DNA from: Cellvibrio sp. UBA7671
GTDB lineage: Bacteria > Pseudomonadota > Gammaproteobacteria > Pseudomonadales > Cellvibrionaceae
Assembly (NCBI GenBank): GCA_002483145.1
Contig: DLHJ01000004.1
Span: 1-64,000 of the forward strand
DNA: 64,000 nt
Direction of reading: 5' to 3'
Shown: in pieces, positions 1-9,347 of the stretch
Position numbering within the stretch: position 1 is the first letter of the stretch
How the letters are laid out: every line of letters begins with the position of its first letter
Notes under the pieces: model-generated
Database searches by the model: none
What the model saw: the letters and a program-made list of their open reading frames with translations, nothing else
What the model was told of the DNA's origin: nothing
Made by a program: the position numbers and the translations under genes

Positions 1-24
1 CTCTACCGACTGAGCTAACGACCC
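1..24 (-). tRNA. tRNA-Lys, 5' part only (cut by window edge)
   Basis: Read on the minus strand the first bases give GGGTCGTTAGCTCAGTCGG followed by TAGAG. This is the acceptor 5' strand and D-arm of bacterial tRNA-Lys and matches the E. coli tRNA-Lys start closely from memory. The anticodon lies outside the window, so the isotype rests on similarity of this half only. Confidence 0.75.
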
Positions 25-40
25 CAAATGCGAGGCGCGT

Positions 41-68
41 ATAATAATGTTTCAGGCTGAAAAGACAA
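41..68 (-). promoter_or_regulatory. Promoter of the tRNA-Lys gene
   Basis: On the minus strand there is a -35-like TTGTCT (63-68), a 16-bp spacer and a -10-like TATTAT (41-46). A GC-rich stretch, GCGCGCC, follows before the tRNA start, as is typical of stringently controlled tRNA promoters. This is inferred from motifs and position only. Confidence 0.5.
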
Positions 69-326
69 GCCTTTTTTGAGAATTTGTGCACAATGGGTGC
101 GAGCCAAAGATTGATTGGTTATTAAAGAGGCTTTTTGTTAACTTTATCGGCACATTTATCAAAGCACAGGGATGAGCACTTAGTGATTTTGCGGAAGGAT
201 AAAACTTTCACGACGGCGGCATCGAATCTAACCTATTCTTAAGGCAATCTGCCGGAACCTACAGAAATATAATAGGCTCAGGAGGATTACCGGATTAGTT
301 GCCCTAGCCGATAATGAGAACGACGC
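69..326. other. Intergenic region between tRNA-Lys and the c-di-GMP gene
   Basis: No gene is supported here. An AGGAGG at about 280-285 looks like a ribosome binding site, but no in-frame start lies at usual spacing: the frame of the downstream gene is closed by a TAA at 312-314. It probably does not serve that gene. Confidence 0.5.
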
Positions 327-3300
327 ATGCTTTTTGCCTCACCCGGGGAAGGAATTTCGCAGCCCAATCCACCCAGGCTCGCTCAAATACTGATGGTATT
401 TTTAGCCTACAGTCTCACTGGCTGGCTAGGCCTTTGTGTACCTTTTGCGGACGATAGAGTCACGCTCTTTTGGTTGCCCAGTGGTATCGCCCTGGCCGCA
501 TTTTATCGCTGGTCGCCGCATCTATGGCCTGCAGTTTTTGTGTCCGCACTGACGCTGCAGACTGCCAGCGGCGCCGACCTCACCACTAATCTACTGCTTG
601 CAGTAGGCAGCACCCTAGCCCCGCTTACTGCACTTTGGCTGTTGCGTCGTGCAGGTTGTAACCTCAATCAATTGCACCGCGCCAACACTATTTGCTTTCT
701 GGTGCTGGGATCGCTGGGCATGCTGGTGTCCGCCACTATTGGCGGCTTTTCACTCAACCATTACAACCAGGGTTCGCTCGAATCCGGTTTGTACACTACA
801 CTGGTATGGTGGATGGGTGACAGTCTCGGAGTATTTCTCGCTGCTCCACTACTTATCAATATCAACCAAATCAATATCGACAAAGTGCTTGGACGCAAAC
901 TGGATTTTTTTATCGTGTTTGCCGTAAGCCTGCTGGTAGGTTTGCTCTGCTTTCCGCTCAATAATTTTCAAAATGGCCTTCATTTACCCATTGTATTCAC
1001 CAGTTTTGTTTGTGTTGCCTGGGCGGCCCTTTCATTTGGTTTATTAGGCTGCGCGCTAACCACCATCGGTTTCAGCTTTTTGGCAATTTGGTCTAGCGTA
1101 AACCAACTTGGCCCCTTCGCCCTGGATTCGCAACAGCTAAGCTATTGGGTCATTTGGATTTATGCTGTCAGCATGGCCATCTTAGGATTAATGATTACAG
1201 CTGCCCATACTGAAATTGCCAACACCACCCACCAACTTGGTGAATCCAGCCAGGAACAGGAAAAACAAAAAAAACATCTTGAAGCCATTTTGCATGCAAT
1301 TCCTGATTTGCTATTTGAAATTGATCGCCAGGGACATGTACTTTCGTTCAATGGCACCAATGAACATCACACCCTCTCCGCGCCTGATGTACTAGGCAGA
1401 AATCTTTCTGAAACACTCGCCTCTACATCCGTTTCAGTCTGGATGAGTGCGCTGAGTGAAGCTGATAACTGGGGCATATCACAAGGCAAAAGCATTCGCA
1501 TCACGCAAGGTGAGAATACTTTTTGGTACGAACTTTCTATTGCCAAACTCGCGGGCACCCGCCGGGAAAATGACCGCTTTATTTGCCTTGCACGCGACAT
1601 AACCAAACGCGTAAATACCCATCAGACCGATCTCGAAAATGAACAGCGCTTTCGCAATATTTTTGAAACGACCCGCAATATTGCGGTACAGGGGTACAAC
1701 CGCTTTCACGAGGTTATTTTCTGGAATAAAGCGAGTGAAGACCTCTATGGATTTAGCGCTGCTGACGCCATGGGGAAAAAACTGGAAGATTTAATTATTC
1801 CCGGTTTTATGCGCGAAGGTGTGCATCAAGCGATCGAAGACTGGCATGAGAAGGATGCTGCAATCCCATCAGGAGAGCTTGCATTGCAAGATGCACACGG
1901 CAACGAGGTCTGGGTTTACTCCAATCACGTGCTGATTGATACACCTGATCATAAAGAAATGTATTGCCTGGACATAGATCTGGGTCCACAGCGCAAAGCA
2001 CTGTTGCAAGTCGAACAAGAATTGGTTGAGCGCAAACAAGTTGAAGAAGCATTGCGCCAGAGCGAGCAGCGACTGGAGAGCGCGCAACTCATGGCACGCG
2101 TTGCCCACTGGAGCTGGAACCCGCACACAGATGATTACAGTTTCAGCCACTCCATGAGTGAATTATTTGCTTTACCAAGTGAATTTTTGCACGCAAAAAT
2201 GACCGATTTTATTAACTACTTTATTCATAGCGATGACCGCGACACTGTTGCCAACGCGCTCGCAGAAAGCCTGCGATACCATAAGCCTTTAGCATTGGAA
2301 ACACGCATTGAGATTGCCGGAAAAAAATTTTGGCTGCAGCTGCAAGGCGATACAATCGAAGACACACAAGGAACCAGCTTGCAAGGTACAGTACAGGATA
2401 TTACCGAGCGCAAAGGATTAGACTTAGCTCTCACTGCCGCTGCGGCTGATGCCGCCTCTGCGCCGGATTTTTTTGTTACGATTCTCACCGCACTCGCCGA
2501 TGCAATTGGTGCGCAGCAGGCCGTCATTAGTTTGATCGACAATGACGATCCTACTCAAGCCACCACTCACACCTATTTAATTAATGGCCAAGTACAACCC
2601 AATATTAGTTACGCGCTGGAAAACACACCTTGCCATGATGTGATGGAAGAAAATTTTTGCTTTATGACTACCGGAGCTCAGCAGCGCTACCCGCGCGACA
2701 TGTTGCTAGTCCAATACAATATCGACAGCTACCTGGGTGTAGGTATTAAAAATGCCCAAGGAAAACCAACAGGTATTTTAGTATTACTCGCTGAACATCC
2801 GCTGCCCATTTCGCCACAAATTAGTTCGCTATTATTAATTTTTGCCGATCGTATCGGCGGGGAATTACGCCGCGCCCAGGATCAGGAAAAAATATTTAAC
2901 CTCGCCTTTTTTGATCCACTTACGCGCCTGCCCAATCGCCGTATGTTGCAAGACCGGCTTAAATTGCTTACCGCGCAAAGTGCGCGCACCGATCAACACG
3001 GCGCGCTCTTGTTCATTGATATAGACCATTTCAAATTACTCAACGACACACGCGGCCATCATATCGGCGATCAGCTACTGGTGCAGGTTGCCGAGCGCAT
3101 CAGCAGCATTATTCGCGCAACTGATTTAGCCGCGCGCCTGGGCGGCGATGAATTTGTAGTGGTATTTGATAACTTGGGCGATAACGCTGAAATGGCAGCG
3201 CAGGAAGCAAAAAAACGTGCCGAAGAATTACACGATTTAATCAACCTGCCCTACCCACTGCAACAATCAGTATTCCATTGCACCATCAGTATTGGCGTAA

Positions 3301-4211
3301 ATTTATTTAAAGGCCAGACACGCAGCATCGACGACTTATTGCGTCACGCCGATGTCGCCATGTACCAAGCCAAAGACAGCGGGCGCAATGCCATCCGCTT
3401 TTTTGACCCTAACATGCAATCACATCTGGAAAAACGCGCCGCAATTGAAGCGGATCTGCGCACGGCTTACGAGTCCAAACACCAGCTTATTCCTTACTAC
3501 CAGGTGCAAATCGATAATCACGGCAAAGCAATTGGTGCAGAGCTGTTATTGCGCTGGCAACATCCTTTCAACGGTATGATCTCACCTGCCGATTTTATTC
3601 CGGTTGCAGAACAAACCGGATTGATTGTCGCCATCGGCCGACATGTGATTCGCCAAGCCTGTGAACAATTGCGGCAGTGGAGCCAGCAACCGAAATTTGC
3701 AGCGCTCTCCATCGCCGTCAATGTCAGCCCCATCCAGTTTAACCAAGCGCATTTTGTCGATGATGTCCTGAATATTGTCAAAGACAGCAATATCAATACG
3801 CGCCTGTTAAAACTTGAATTAACTGAAAGTTCGCTGCTGAAAAATGTCGATCAAAGCATCGAAAAAATGCAACAGCTACAAAACAATGGCATTGGTTTTT
3901 CGATGGACGATTTTGGCATTGGCTACTCATCGCTCTCTTATCTCAAACGCCTGCCTCTCGACCAACTAAAAATCGACCAAACTTTTGTACGCGATATTGC
4001 GATTGACCCCAATGACGCAATCATTGCGCGCACGATTATCGCCATGGCACAGAACATGAATTTGCAAGTGATTGCTGAAGGGGTAGAAACAGAAGCGCAG
4101 AAAAATTTCCTGGAACAAAATGGCTGCTCCATGTTCCAGGGTTATTTTTTTGGCAAACCAGTAGCGATAGAGGAATTCGAGCGGCAATTAATCGCGCGCG
4201 ACTATTGTTAA
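327..4211 (+). CDS. MASE1-PAS-GAF-GGDEF-EAL c-di-GMP turnover protein
   Basis: This 1294-residue inner-membrane protein probably makes and/or degrades cyclic di-GMP in response to membrane or cytoplasmic signals. The N-terminal ~300 residues are a multi-helix MASE1 sensor (WLPSGIALA-type motif). Two or three PAS domains (~315-690), a GAF-like domain (~700-860), a GGDEF domain and an EAL domain follow. The GGDEF motif is intact at about 939-943, and an RxxD inhibitory-site motif (RATD) lies the usual five residues before it. The EAL signature reads ELLLRW (Glu ~1071). DDFGIGYSSL and the EGVET motif are present, so both activities could be retained. The ATG at 327 is the first usable start after an in-frame stop at 312. 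It has only a weak ribosome site. No neighbour is co-oriented, so it is probably monocistronic. Confidence 0.9.
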   Translation: MLFASPGEGISQPNPPRLAQILMVFLAYSLTGWLGLCVPFADDRVTLFWLPSGIALAAFYRWSPHLWPAVFVSALTLQTASGADLTTNLLLAVGSTLAPLTALWLLRRAGCNLNQLHRANTICFLVLGSLGMLVSATIGGFSLNHYNQGSLESGLYTTLVWWMGDSLGVFLAAPLLININQINIDKVLGRKLDFFIVFAVSLLVGLLCFPLNNFQNGLHLPIVFTSFVCVAWAALSFGLLGCALTTIGFSFLAIWSSVNQLGPFALDSQQLSYWVIWIYAVSMAILGLMITAAHTEIANTTHQLGESSQEQEKQKKHLEAILHAIPDLLFEIDRQGHVLSFNGTNEHHTLSAPDVLGRNLSETLASTSVSVWMSALSEADNWGISQGKSIRITQGENTFWYELSIAKLAGTRRENDRFICLARDITKRVNTHQTDLENEQRFRNIFETTRNIAVQGYNRFHEVIFWNKASEDLYGFSAADAMGKKLEDLIIPGFMREGVHQAIEDWHEKDAAIPSGELALQDAHGNEVWVYSNHVLIDTPDHKEMYCLDIDLGPQRKALLQVEQELVERKQVEEALRQSEQRLESAQLMARVAHWSWNPHTDDYSFSHSMSELFALPSEFLHAKMTDFINYFIHSDDRDTVANALAESLRYHKPLALETRIEIAGKKFWLQLQGDTIEDTQGTSLQGTVQDITERKGLDLALTAAAADAASAPDFFVTILTALADAIGAQQAVISLIDNDDPTQATTHTYLINGQVQPNISYALENTPCHDVMEENFCFMTTGAQQRYPRDMLLVQYNIDSYLGVGIKNAQGKPTGILVLLAEHPLPISPQISSLLLIFADRIGGELRRAQDQEKIFNLAFFDPLTRLPNRRMLQDRLKLLTAQSARTDQHGALLFIDIDHFKLLNDTRGHHIGDQLLVQVAERISSIIRATDLAARLGGDEFVVVFDNLGDNAEMAAQEAKKRAEELHDLINLPYPLQQSVFHCTISIGVNLFKGQTRSIDDLLRHADVAMYQAKDSGRNAIRFFDPNMQSHLEKRAAIEADLRTAYESKHQLIPYYQVQIDNHGKAIGAELLLRWQHPFNGMISPADFIPVAEQTGLIVAIGRHVIRQACEQLRQWSQQPKFAALSIAVNVSPIQFNQAHFVDDVLNIVKDSNINTRLLKLELTESSLLKNVDQSIEKMQQLQNNGIGFSMDDFGIGYSSLSYLKRLPLDQLKIDQTFVRDIAIDPNDAIIARTIIAMAQNMNLQVIAEGVETEAQKNFLEQNGCSMFQGYFFGKPVAIEEFERQLIARDYC

Positions 4212-4230
4212 CAGAGCAACTGTTAACTTA

Positions 4231-4908
4231 TCAACGCTGATAACGCGTAGGGTCCGCGATACCTGCCTGCACAAACCCCTGCTTGCGCAAACGGCAACTA
4301 TCGCATTTGCCACAGGCTTCACCCTGGTTATTTGCTTGATAACAAGATACGGTCAGACTGTAATCCACTCCGAGTTTAATCCCCAACTGGACTATTTCCG
4401 CTTTGCTTAAATGGATCAGCGGCGTGCGGATATGCAGTTTATTCCCCTCTGCACCCGCGCGTGTTGCGAGATTGGCCATAACTTCATAAGCGGCAATATA
4501 TTCGGGGCGGCAATCGGGATAGCCGGAAAAATCCACGGCGTTCACACCAATAAAAATATCATCGCAACCCAACACTTCTGCCCAACCCAAAGCAATTGAT
4601 AAAAACACCGTATTGCGCGCTGGCACATAGGTGACGGGAATACCGCCGGTCTCTTCTTCAGGTACATCAATCGCATCGTCGGTCAATGCTGAACCGCCGA
4701 TGGAGCGCAAATCCAATTTAATCACTTTGTGCTCAACTGCACCCAGGGCTTTGGCGGTGCGCTCGGCAGCAAGCAATTCTGAGCTGTGGCGCTGACCATA
4801 ATCAAAACTCATGGAGTAGCACACGTAGCCTTCACTTCGCGCTATCGCTAATACAGTAGTGGAATCAAGACCACCGGAAACCAGCACTACCGCTTTTTTT
4901 TGCGCCAT
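4231..4908 (-). CDS. queC: 7-cyano-7-deazaguanine synthase QueC
   Basis: QueC converts 7-carboxy-7-deazaguanine to preQ0 using ATP and ammonia, a cytosolic step in queuosine tRNA modification. The 225-residue protein starts with the PP-loop SGGLDSTT (about residues 10-17). It ends with the cysteine cluster [10 protein letters not shown] that binds zinc in this family. Its length is typical. It lies 56 bp downstream of queE on the same strand, so the two probably form an operon making the preQ0 precursor. Confidence 0.95.
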   Translation of the reverse strand: MAQKKAVVLVSGGLDSTTVLAIARSEGYVCYSMSFDYGQRHSSELLAAERTAKALGAVEHKVIKLDLRSIGGSALTDDAIDVPEEETGGIPVTYVPARNTVFLSIALGWAEVLGCDDIFIGVNAVDFSGYPDCRPEYIAAYEVMANLATRAGAEGNKLHIRTPLIHLSKAEIVQLGIKLGVDYSLTVSCYQANNQGEACGKCDSCRLRKQGFVQAGIADPTRYQR

Positions 4909-4964
4909 AACAACTACCGAAAAAATAAAATGTGAGAAAAAAACGAAACATCAGTTATCGAAAA

Positions 4965-5615
4965 TTAATGACCAGGAGCGTCATTCCACAACAGCTTGTG
5001 CAGCTGCAATTGAAAACGCACGGGAAGGTTATCTGCGAGAATCCACTCCGCCAACGCCAATGGCGTAACCTGACCAAAACTCGGCGAAAACAAGACTTCT
5101 GCTACTTTGCCTGCAAGCTGATGCTCATCTAACTTGAAGCGTGCCCATTCGTAGTCGGCACGATCGCAAATCACAAATTTAATCTGGTCCTGCGCACTGA
5201 GCAGCGGGATATTCTCCCAGCGGTTGCGCCCCACTTCTCCCGACCCTGGTGTTTTTAAATCCATAACTTTGACTACGCGCGGATCTACATCATCCACCGG
5301 CAAAGCACCGCTGGTTTCGAGCGATACACTATAGCCAGCATCACACAAGGCAGTAAGCAACGTCAGACACTCGCGCTGCGCCAGCGGCTCGCCACCCGTA
5401 ACGCAAATGTAGCGGGGATTAAAACTGGCGACTTTGGCGAGAATTTCATCGAGCAGTAATCGCTCACCACCATAAAATGCGTATTCTGAATCGCAATAAC
5501 CGCAGCGCAACGGGCAGCCGGTAAGACGCACAAATACGGTCGGCAAACCGACGGTTGTAGACTCGCCCTGCAGCGAATAAAAGATCTCGGTAATTTTTAA
5601 ACTGGCTTGTGTCAT
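4965..5615 (-). CDS. queE: 7-carboxy-7-deazaguanine synthase QueE (radical SAM)
   Basis: QueE rearranges 6-carboxytetrahydropterin to 7-carboxy-7-deazaguanine with S-adenosylmethionine and an Fe-S cluster. The cluster motif is CPLRCGYC (CX3CX2C), preceded by the typical EIFYSLQGE stretch and followed by a TGGEP motif. The frame is open up to 5687, but the ATG at 5615 (MTQASLKITE) places the family N-terminus correctly, giving 216 residues. The extra 24 upstream residues look non-native. It is first in a likely operon with queC. Confidence 0.93.
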   Translation of the reverse strand: MTQASLKITEIFYSLQGESTTVGLPTVFVRLTGCPLRCGYCDSEYAFYGGERLLLDEILAKVASFNPRYICVTGGEPLAQRECLTLLTALCDAGYSVSLETSGALPVDDVDPRVVKVMDLKTPGSGEVGRNRWENIPLLSAQDQIKFVICDRADYEWARFKLDEHQLAGKVAEVLFSPSFGQVTPLALAEWILADNLPVRFQLQLHKLLWNDAPGH

Positions 5616-5845
5616 GTGGATTGGACGTTGTGTTGCGAGCGGGAATCGGGCAGCGACCATCTGCATCAACCCTGCATGAGGCCGCAACTAAGGCGCGATA
5701 AGAAAGACGCGCAGTTTACCTAAAGGTAGCCGGCTATGCGAGGCCAATGCCACGCGAGGATTTGCCCTGCCGCAGCTGGCGCTGTTATGCTGGCAGATCG
5801 CCGCTTTTTGTCAGCGCCACTTTTACCCTATTAACCCTAGAGCCA

Positions 5846-6163
5846 ATGATCAAACCGACCAAAACACGCCGCCAACTGCATCAGGAACTGGAACAACAAG
5901 TCCAGGAGTTCCTGCACAAGGGAGGGCATGTCAACGAAGTGCCACGCGGTCTAAGTGGTCGCCTCGACGCCAACGGCCCCTTGATCAGTATCTTCGATGG
6001 CACCAGCCAAGAGGATCGTACCCCTCTGCCCGAGGTAGTCGCCGCGATAGAAGCGCGCAAAAAACCGAATCTGGCGCAAAAACTCAAAAAACCGCGCCCG
6101 CGCAAGAAAGTGATTCTGGATGACTTTGGCCAACCCCTGCGCTGGGAATGGGTAGAGGAATAG
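5846..6163 (+). CDS. Small conserved protein with EFLxxGGxVxEV motif
   Basis: This is a roughly 105-residue basic protein of unknown job. The ATG at 5846 (MIKPTKTRRQ) is preferred over the open frame from 5747, whose extra N-terminus is cysteine- and arginine-rich and non-native looking. A helix-rich start is followed by QEFLHKGGHVNEVPRG. This resembles the EFLSRGGKVQEI stretch of SutA-like small RNA polymerase-binding proteins of pseudomonads, but the similarity is short and from memory. The C-terminus is strongly basic (KKPRPRKK). It is divergent from queE and followed by a shared terminator. Confidence 0.6.
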   Translation: MIKPTKTRRQLHQELEQQVQEFLHKGGHVNEVPRGLSGRLDANGPLISIFDGTSQEDRTPLPEVVAAIEARKKPNLAQKLKKPRPRKKVILDDFGQPLRWEWVEE

Positions 6164-6191
6164 CAAGCCCTGTGGGACAGTTCACACCAAA

Positions 6192-6221
6192 AAAACCGCC
6201 GCGAGTATCCGCAGCGGTTTT
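6192..6221. terminator. Bidirectional rho-independent terminator
   Basis: AAAACCGC (6192-6199) pairs with GCGGTTTT (6214-6221), with an inner GCG/CGC pairing. It lies between the convergent small gene and corA, so it can serve both directions. Confidence 0.75.
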
Positions 6222-6243
6222 CTTTAGTCCATGCCCTGCATAA

Positions 6244-7200
6244 CTAAAGCCAATCTTTGCGCTTGAAATACCAATAAGGCAGCACTGCCGATAGCAACAT
6301 CAAGAGAACCGCAACAGCAAAACCGTATTTCCAGTGACTGTGGGGGATAAACTCAAAGTTCATGCCGTAGGCGCTGGCAACTACGGTGGGTGGCAGGAAG
6401 ACCATTGCGGCAATGGAGAAAATCTTGATGATCTGGTTTTGTTCGATATTGATAAAACCCTGGGTCGAGTCCATCAGGAAGTTGATCTTGTCGAACAAAA
6501 AGGCGGTGTGCGACATGAGTGTATCCACATCGCGCTTAATCTCGCGCGCAGTCTCCTGCAGCTCAAAGGATTCGCGCAGGTGGCGCTGCAAAAAGGAAAT
6601 CGAACGTTGGGTATCCATGAGGCACAGGCGGATTTTCCCGTTGCTGTCCTCCAGCTTGGCGAGTTGGTCGATCGCATCTTCCAACTCTGCATCGGCATCT
6701 TCCAACACCATATGACTAACTTCTTCCAGTTTGCGATGAATGTCTTCGAGGGCGTCAGCGAGGTTTTCCACTTTCTGCTCAAACATGGTCACCAGCAGAT
6801 CTTGCGGTGATGTCACATGCACTTGGCCTGCGCGGGCACGCATGCGCAGCAAACGGAAATCGGCAAGATCACCGTCTCGCACAGAAATCAACCGCTTTTC
6901 TTGCAGGATGAACGCAACGGTTGCAGTGCTATGACGGCCTGACTCACCGGGGGCAAGGAACAGGGAGTGAACATGGATGCCAACACCATCCTGAAAATAG
7001 CGCGCAGAGAACTCAATTTCCTCCACATCATCGGACTCAGGCAGCTCGGCGCGCAGGAAAGTATTTAACTCCTCACGCTCTTCATCGCTGGGCTCGCGCG
7101 CATCAATCCAGAGCGCAGTATTCAATGCCAGCTTGGTATCATCTTCGGACTGTTTGTCTTCACGCAGGGTATTACCTTGAACTTTAAACATTCTTAACAT
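6244..7200 (-). CDS. corA: Magnesium transporter CorA
   Basis: CorA is a pentameric inner-membrane channel for Mg2+ (and Co2+, Ni2+). The 318-residue protein has a long acidic, helical cytoplasmic domain with an N-terminal segment like E. coli CorA (SARYFQDGVGIHVHSLF). Two C-terminal membrane helices follow. The signature YGMNFEF after the first helix marks the pore entrance, and the end WYFKRKDWL matches E. coli CorA almost residue for residue. It is monocistronic and faces the preceding small gene across a terminator. Confidence 0.95.
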   Translation of the reverse strand: MLRMFKVQGNTLREDKQSEDDTKLALNTALWIDAREPSDEEREELNTFLRAELPESDDVEEIEFSARYFQDGVGIHVHSLFLAPGESGRHSTATVAFILQEKRLISVRDGDLADFRLLRMRARAGQVHVTSPQDLLVTMFEQKVENLADALEDIHRKLEEVSHMVLEDADAELEDAIDQLAKLEDSNGKIRLCLMDTQRSISFLQRHLRESFELQETAREIKRDVDTLMSHTAFLFDKINFLMDSTQGFINIEQNQIIKIFSIAAMVFLPPTVVASAYGMNFEFIPHSHWKYGFAVAVLLMLLSAVLPYWYFKRKDWL

Positions 7201-7326
7201 CGTTGTTTATCTCCTAAAGCTTCAAGGTTTGCAGTGGGTCGCGCGATTTGGCGGCTTTATAGCATAGGCCAATTAAACTTAACCTATTTTATTAAGTTTT
7301 CACGGTAAATGCTTTCTGGAAAAGCA

Positions 7327-8259
7327 TCACTTCTTTTTCTTATAGAGGCCTGGCTCACCTGGAGGGCGGGTTTTAAAGCGGCGATGTACCCAGAGGTACT
7401 GGTCTGGCTTCACACGCACCATGTCTTCGATAATTTTGTTGATGCGCGTTGCATCGACCACATCATCACCCGACGGAAAGTCGTCGAGTGGTGGGCCAAA
7501 GATCAATTTGTAGTGGCCATTGTCTTCACGGTAGTGGGCATAGGGCAAAACCACCGCGCGCCCTAATTGCGCAATACGCGCAGTACCCAACACCGTCGCT
7601 GCCGGGATACCAAAAAACGGGGCGAATACACTTTGGTCCTTGCCGTAATCCTGATCAGGCGCGTACCAGACAGCTTCCCCCTGACGCAGTTTTTTTATCA
7701 GCTGGCGCGTGTCGCTAAACACAATGGCGGAGGTCAGGTATTTTTCGCGCGCCTTGATCAACTCATACGCCAAGAGCGGATTAGGATCTTTGCGATACAA
7801 CATGTGCGCCTCAGCGTGATAGGCAAACACCCGCCCCGCCGGATCCATAGTCGTGAAGTGGCATCCCACCAAGAGCGCGCCCTGTCCATTTGCCTTTGCC
7901 GCCGCGAGATGCTCCAACCCTTCAACGGTGTGGCGATCGCGTAGCTTGTTCTCTTGCCCCCAGAGCGCCATGGCCGATTCCATGATACTGATGCCACAAT
8001 TGCGGATTACACCATCGACAATTTTCTTTTGCGCCTGCGCATCCAACTCGGGAAAACAGAGCGCGATATTGGTCTCCGCAATCCGGCGGCGCGACGGCGC
8101 CAAAAGGTTAAATAACACACCGATAAACCGGCCAATCGCAAAATTGAACGATACCGGCAAGAGTGCACATAGGCGGAAGAACGCCAACAGCAACCAGGTT
8201 GGCCAGTAGCGCGGACCATAAAATGACGAATGAAACTCGGGTGAACTATGTTTATCCAA
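7327..8259 (-). CDS. LpxL/HtrB-like lysophospholipid or lipid A acyltransferase
   Basis: Enzymes of this family add a secondary acyl chain to Kdo2-lipid IVA at the inner membrane. The 310-residue protein has an N-terminal membrane anchor after GPRYWPTW, then an HX4D motif (His134, Asp139) that is the catalytic pair of the family. WYAPDQDYG and the C-terminal LWVHRRFKTRPPGEPG stretch are both typical of LpxL and LpxP. I infer a lauroyl- or other late acyltransferase. The precise acyl donor cannot be read from sequence. Confidence 0.88.
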   Translation of the reverse strand: MDKHSSPEFHSSFYGPRYWPTWLLLAFFRLCALLPVSFNFAIGRFIGVLFNLLAPSRRRIAETNIALCFPELDAQAQKKIVDGVIRNCGISIMESAMALWGQENKLRDRHTVEGLEHLAAAKANGQGALLVGCHFTTMDPAGRVFAYHAEAHMLYRKDPNPLLAYELIKAREKYLTSAIVFSDTRQLIKKLRQGEAVWYAPDQDYGKDQSVFAPFFGIPAATVLGTARIAQLGRAVVLPYAHYREDNGHYKLIFGPPLDDFPSGDDVVDATRINKIIEDMVRVKPDQYLWVHRRFKTRPPGEPGLYKKKK

Positions 8260-8438
8260 GGTATCTACTCACACAGAAAAAGGACGTCGCGTAGCGCGAT
8301 GCTTGATGCGCGCGAATTATAGCAATCGCTTTACAACGACGAGTAGCAGAAAGGTGTAACCAGGGTGAAATGCACTTCAAACGACAAAGGTGTCCTGTTT
8401 CTGCTAAGGTTAGCCAGCCCCAATATTGAGCCCTTATT

Positions 8439-8753
8439 ATGCAAATTCGTCAGGTATCCGCTGCGCTGGATCACAAGCTCGCGCAACTGGATCAACAACT
8501 CAAGAAACTTGAACAACAGCGTGCACAGCAAAATAGCAGCCAACCGAATCCACAATTAGAACAAGATATTCTCGCGCTCCAGCAAATTCGCGCAAAACTG
8601 GTCAAATCCAAAGACCTTGCCTGGCGCGCCCATCAACTGCAACATCAAAACGACGAACACAGCCGCGCCCGCCAGCGTGTTATTGGCTTATCGCTCTGTG
8701 TATTCAGTGTGATTGGTGCAGGCCTGTTGGTGTATCTGGCATTACAGCAATAG
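8439..8753 (+). CDS. Small coiled-coil, tail-anchored membrane protein
   Basis: This 104-residue protein is not recognised. Residues 1-80 are Gln/Lys-rich with heptad-like leucines (KLAQLDQQLKKLEQQ), suggesting a coiled coil. The last ~22 residues are a hydrophobic helix (VIGLSLCVFSVIGAGLLVYLAL) broken only by the end QQ, suggesting a C-terminal membrane anchor with the coil in the cytoplasm. No operon partner: it diverges from the acyltransferase and converges on grxD. Confidence 0.6.
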   Translation: MQIRQVSAALDHKLAQLDQQLKKLEQQRAQQNSSQPNPQLEQDILALQQIRAKLVKSKDLAWRAHQLQHQNDEHSRARQRVIGLSLCVFSVIGAGLLVYLALQQ

Positions 8754-8763
8754 CAGGCCACTT

Positions 8764-8793
8764 GGTCGGTCACCGCTAGATCAGCAACCGACC
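8764..8793. terminator. Stem-loop between convergent genes
   Basis: GGTCGGT (8764-8770) and ACCGACC (8787-8793) are perfect complements around a 16-base loop. It sits between the convergent 104-residue gene and grxD. There is no clear T-run, so its role as a terminator is only likely. Confidence 0.35.
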
Positions 8794-8801
8794 CGAGGGG
8801 A

Positions 8802-9119
8802 TTAGCCGGCAACAGCAGCGTCAATCAAAGGCTTCAACTCACCTTTTTCATTCATCTCGGTAATGATATCGCAGCCGCCGATCAACTCGCCTTTTACCCA
8901 CAATTGGGGAAAAGTTGGCCAGTTGGCAAATTTAGGCAATTCAGCGCGGATCTCCGGATTGCTCAAAATATCCACATACGCAAAGCGTTGGCCGCAGGCC
9001 ATTAACGCCTGGGACGCGCGTTGCGAGAATCCACATTGAGGCGCGCTGGGCGAGCCTTTCATATACAGAATCACATCGTTTTCGCTGATTTGTTGTTTGA
9101 TCGTATCTAACACGTCCAT
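8802..9119 (-). CDS. grxD: Monothiol glutaredoxin GrxD (Grx4)
   Basis: GrxD is a CGFS glutaredoxin that binds and delivers [2Fe-2S] clusters in the cytosol together with BolA-type partners. The 105-residue protein carries the CGFS active site (Cys29), preceded by the lysine in YMKGSP that contacts glutathione. The following WPTFPQLWVKGELIGGCDI segment is family-typical. Length and start agree with E. coli Grx4. Confidence 0.95.
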   Translation of the reverse strand: MDVLDTIKQQISENDVILYMKGSPSAPQCGFSQRASQALMACGQRFAYVDILSNPEIRAELPKFANWPTFPQLWVKGELIGGCDIITEMNEKGELKPLIDAAVAG

Positions 9120-9347
9120 CTTATCTACCTCGATATTCAGTATGGGCTATTCAATAGGGAGCTGGTTAATTGGGGGCAATCGGAATAAACACAACCGGAT
9201 ATATCCGAGTATTTTGCTCAAGTATTGCCATTTTACCCCAGCCAGCACCGGCAGGCCAATCTCATGCGATTGCCAAATCGCTGTTTTTGCATATTCTGTC
9301 AGTAATAGTTCCGCATTCTATACATTGAAAAAGGGTTATCCACCGCT

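Noticed and set aside
280..285. AGGAGG as the ribosome site of the c-di-GMP gene
   Set aside because: It lies about 40 bp before the ATG, and the frame is closed by TAA at 312-314, so no start at proper spacing is in frame.
6334..6810. 158-codon plus-strand frame opposite corA
   Set aside because: It lies wholly antisense inside corA, whose identity is certain, and has no domain of its own.
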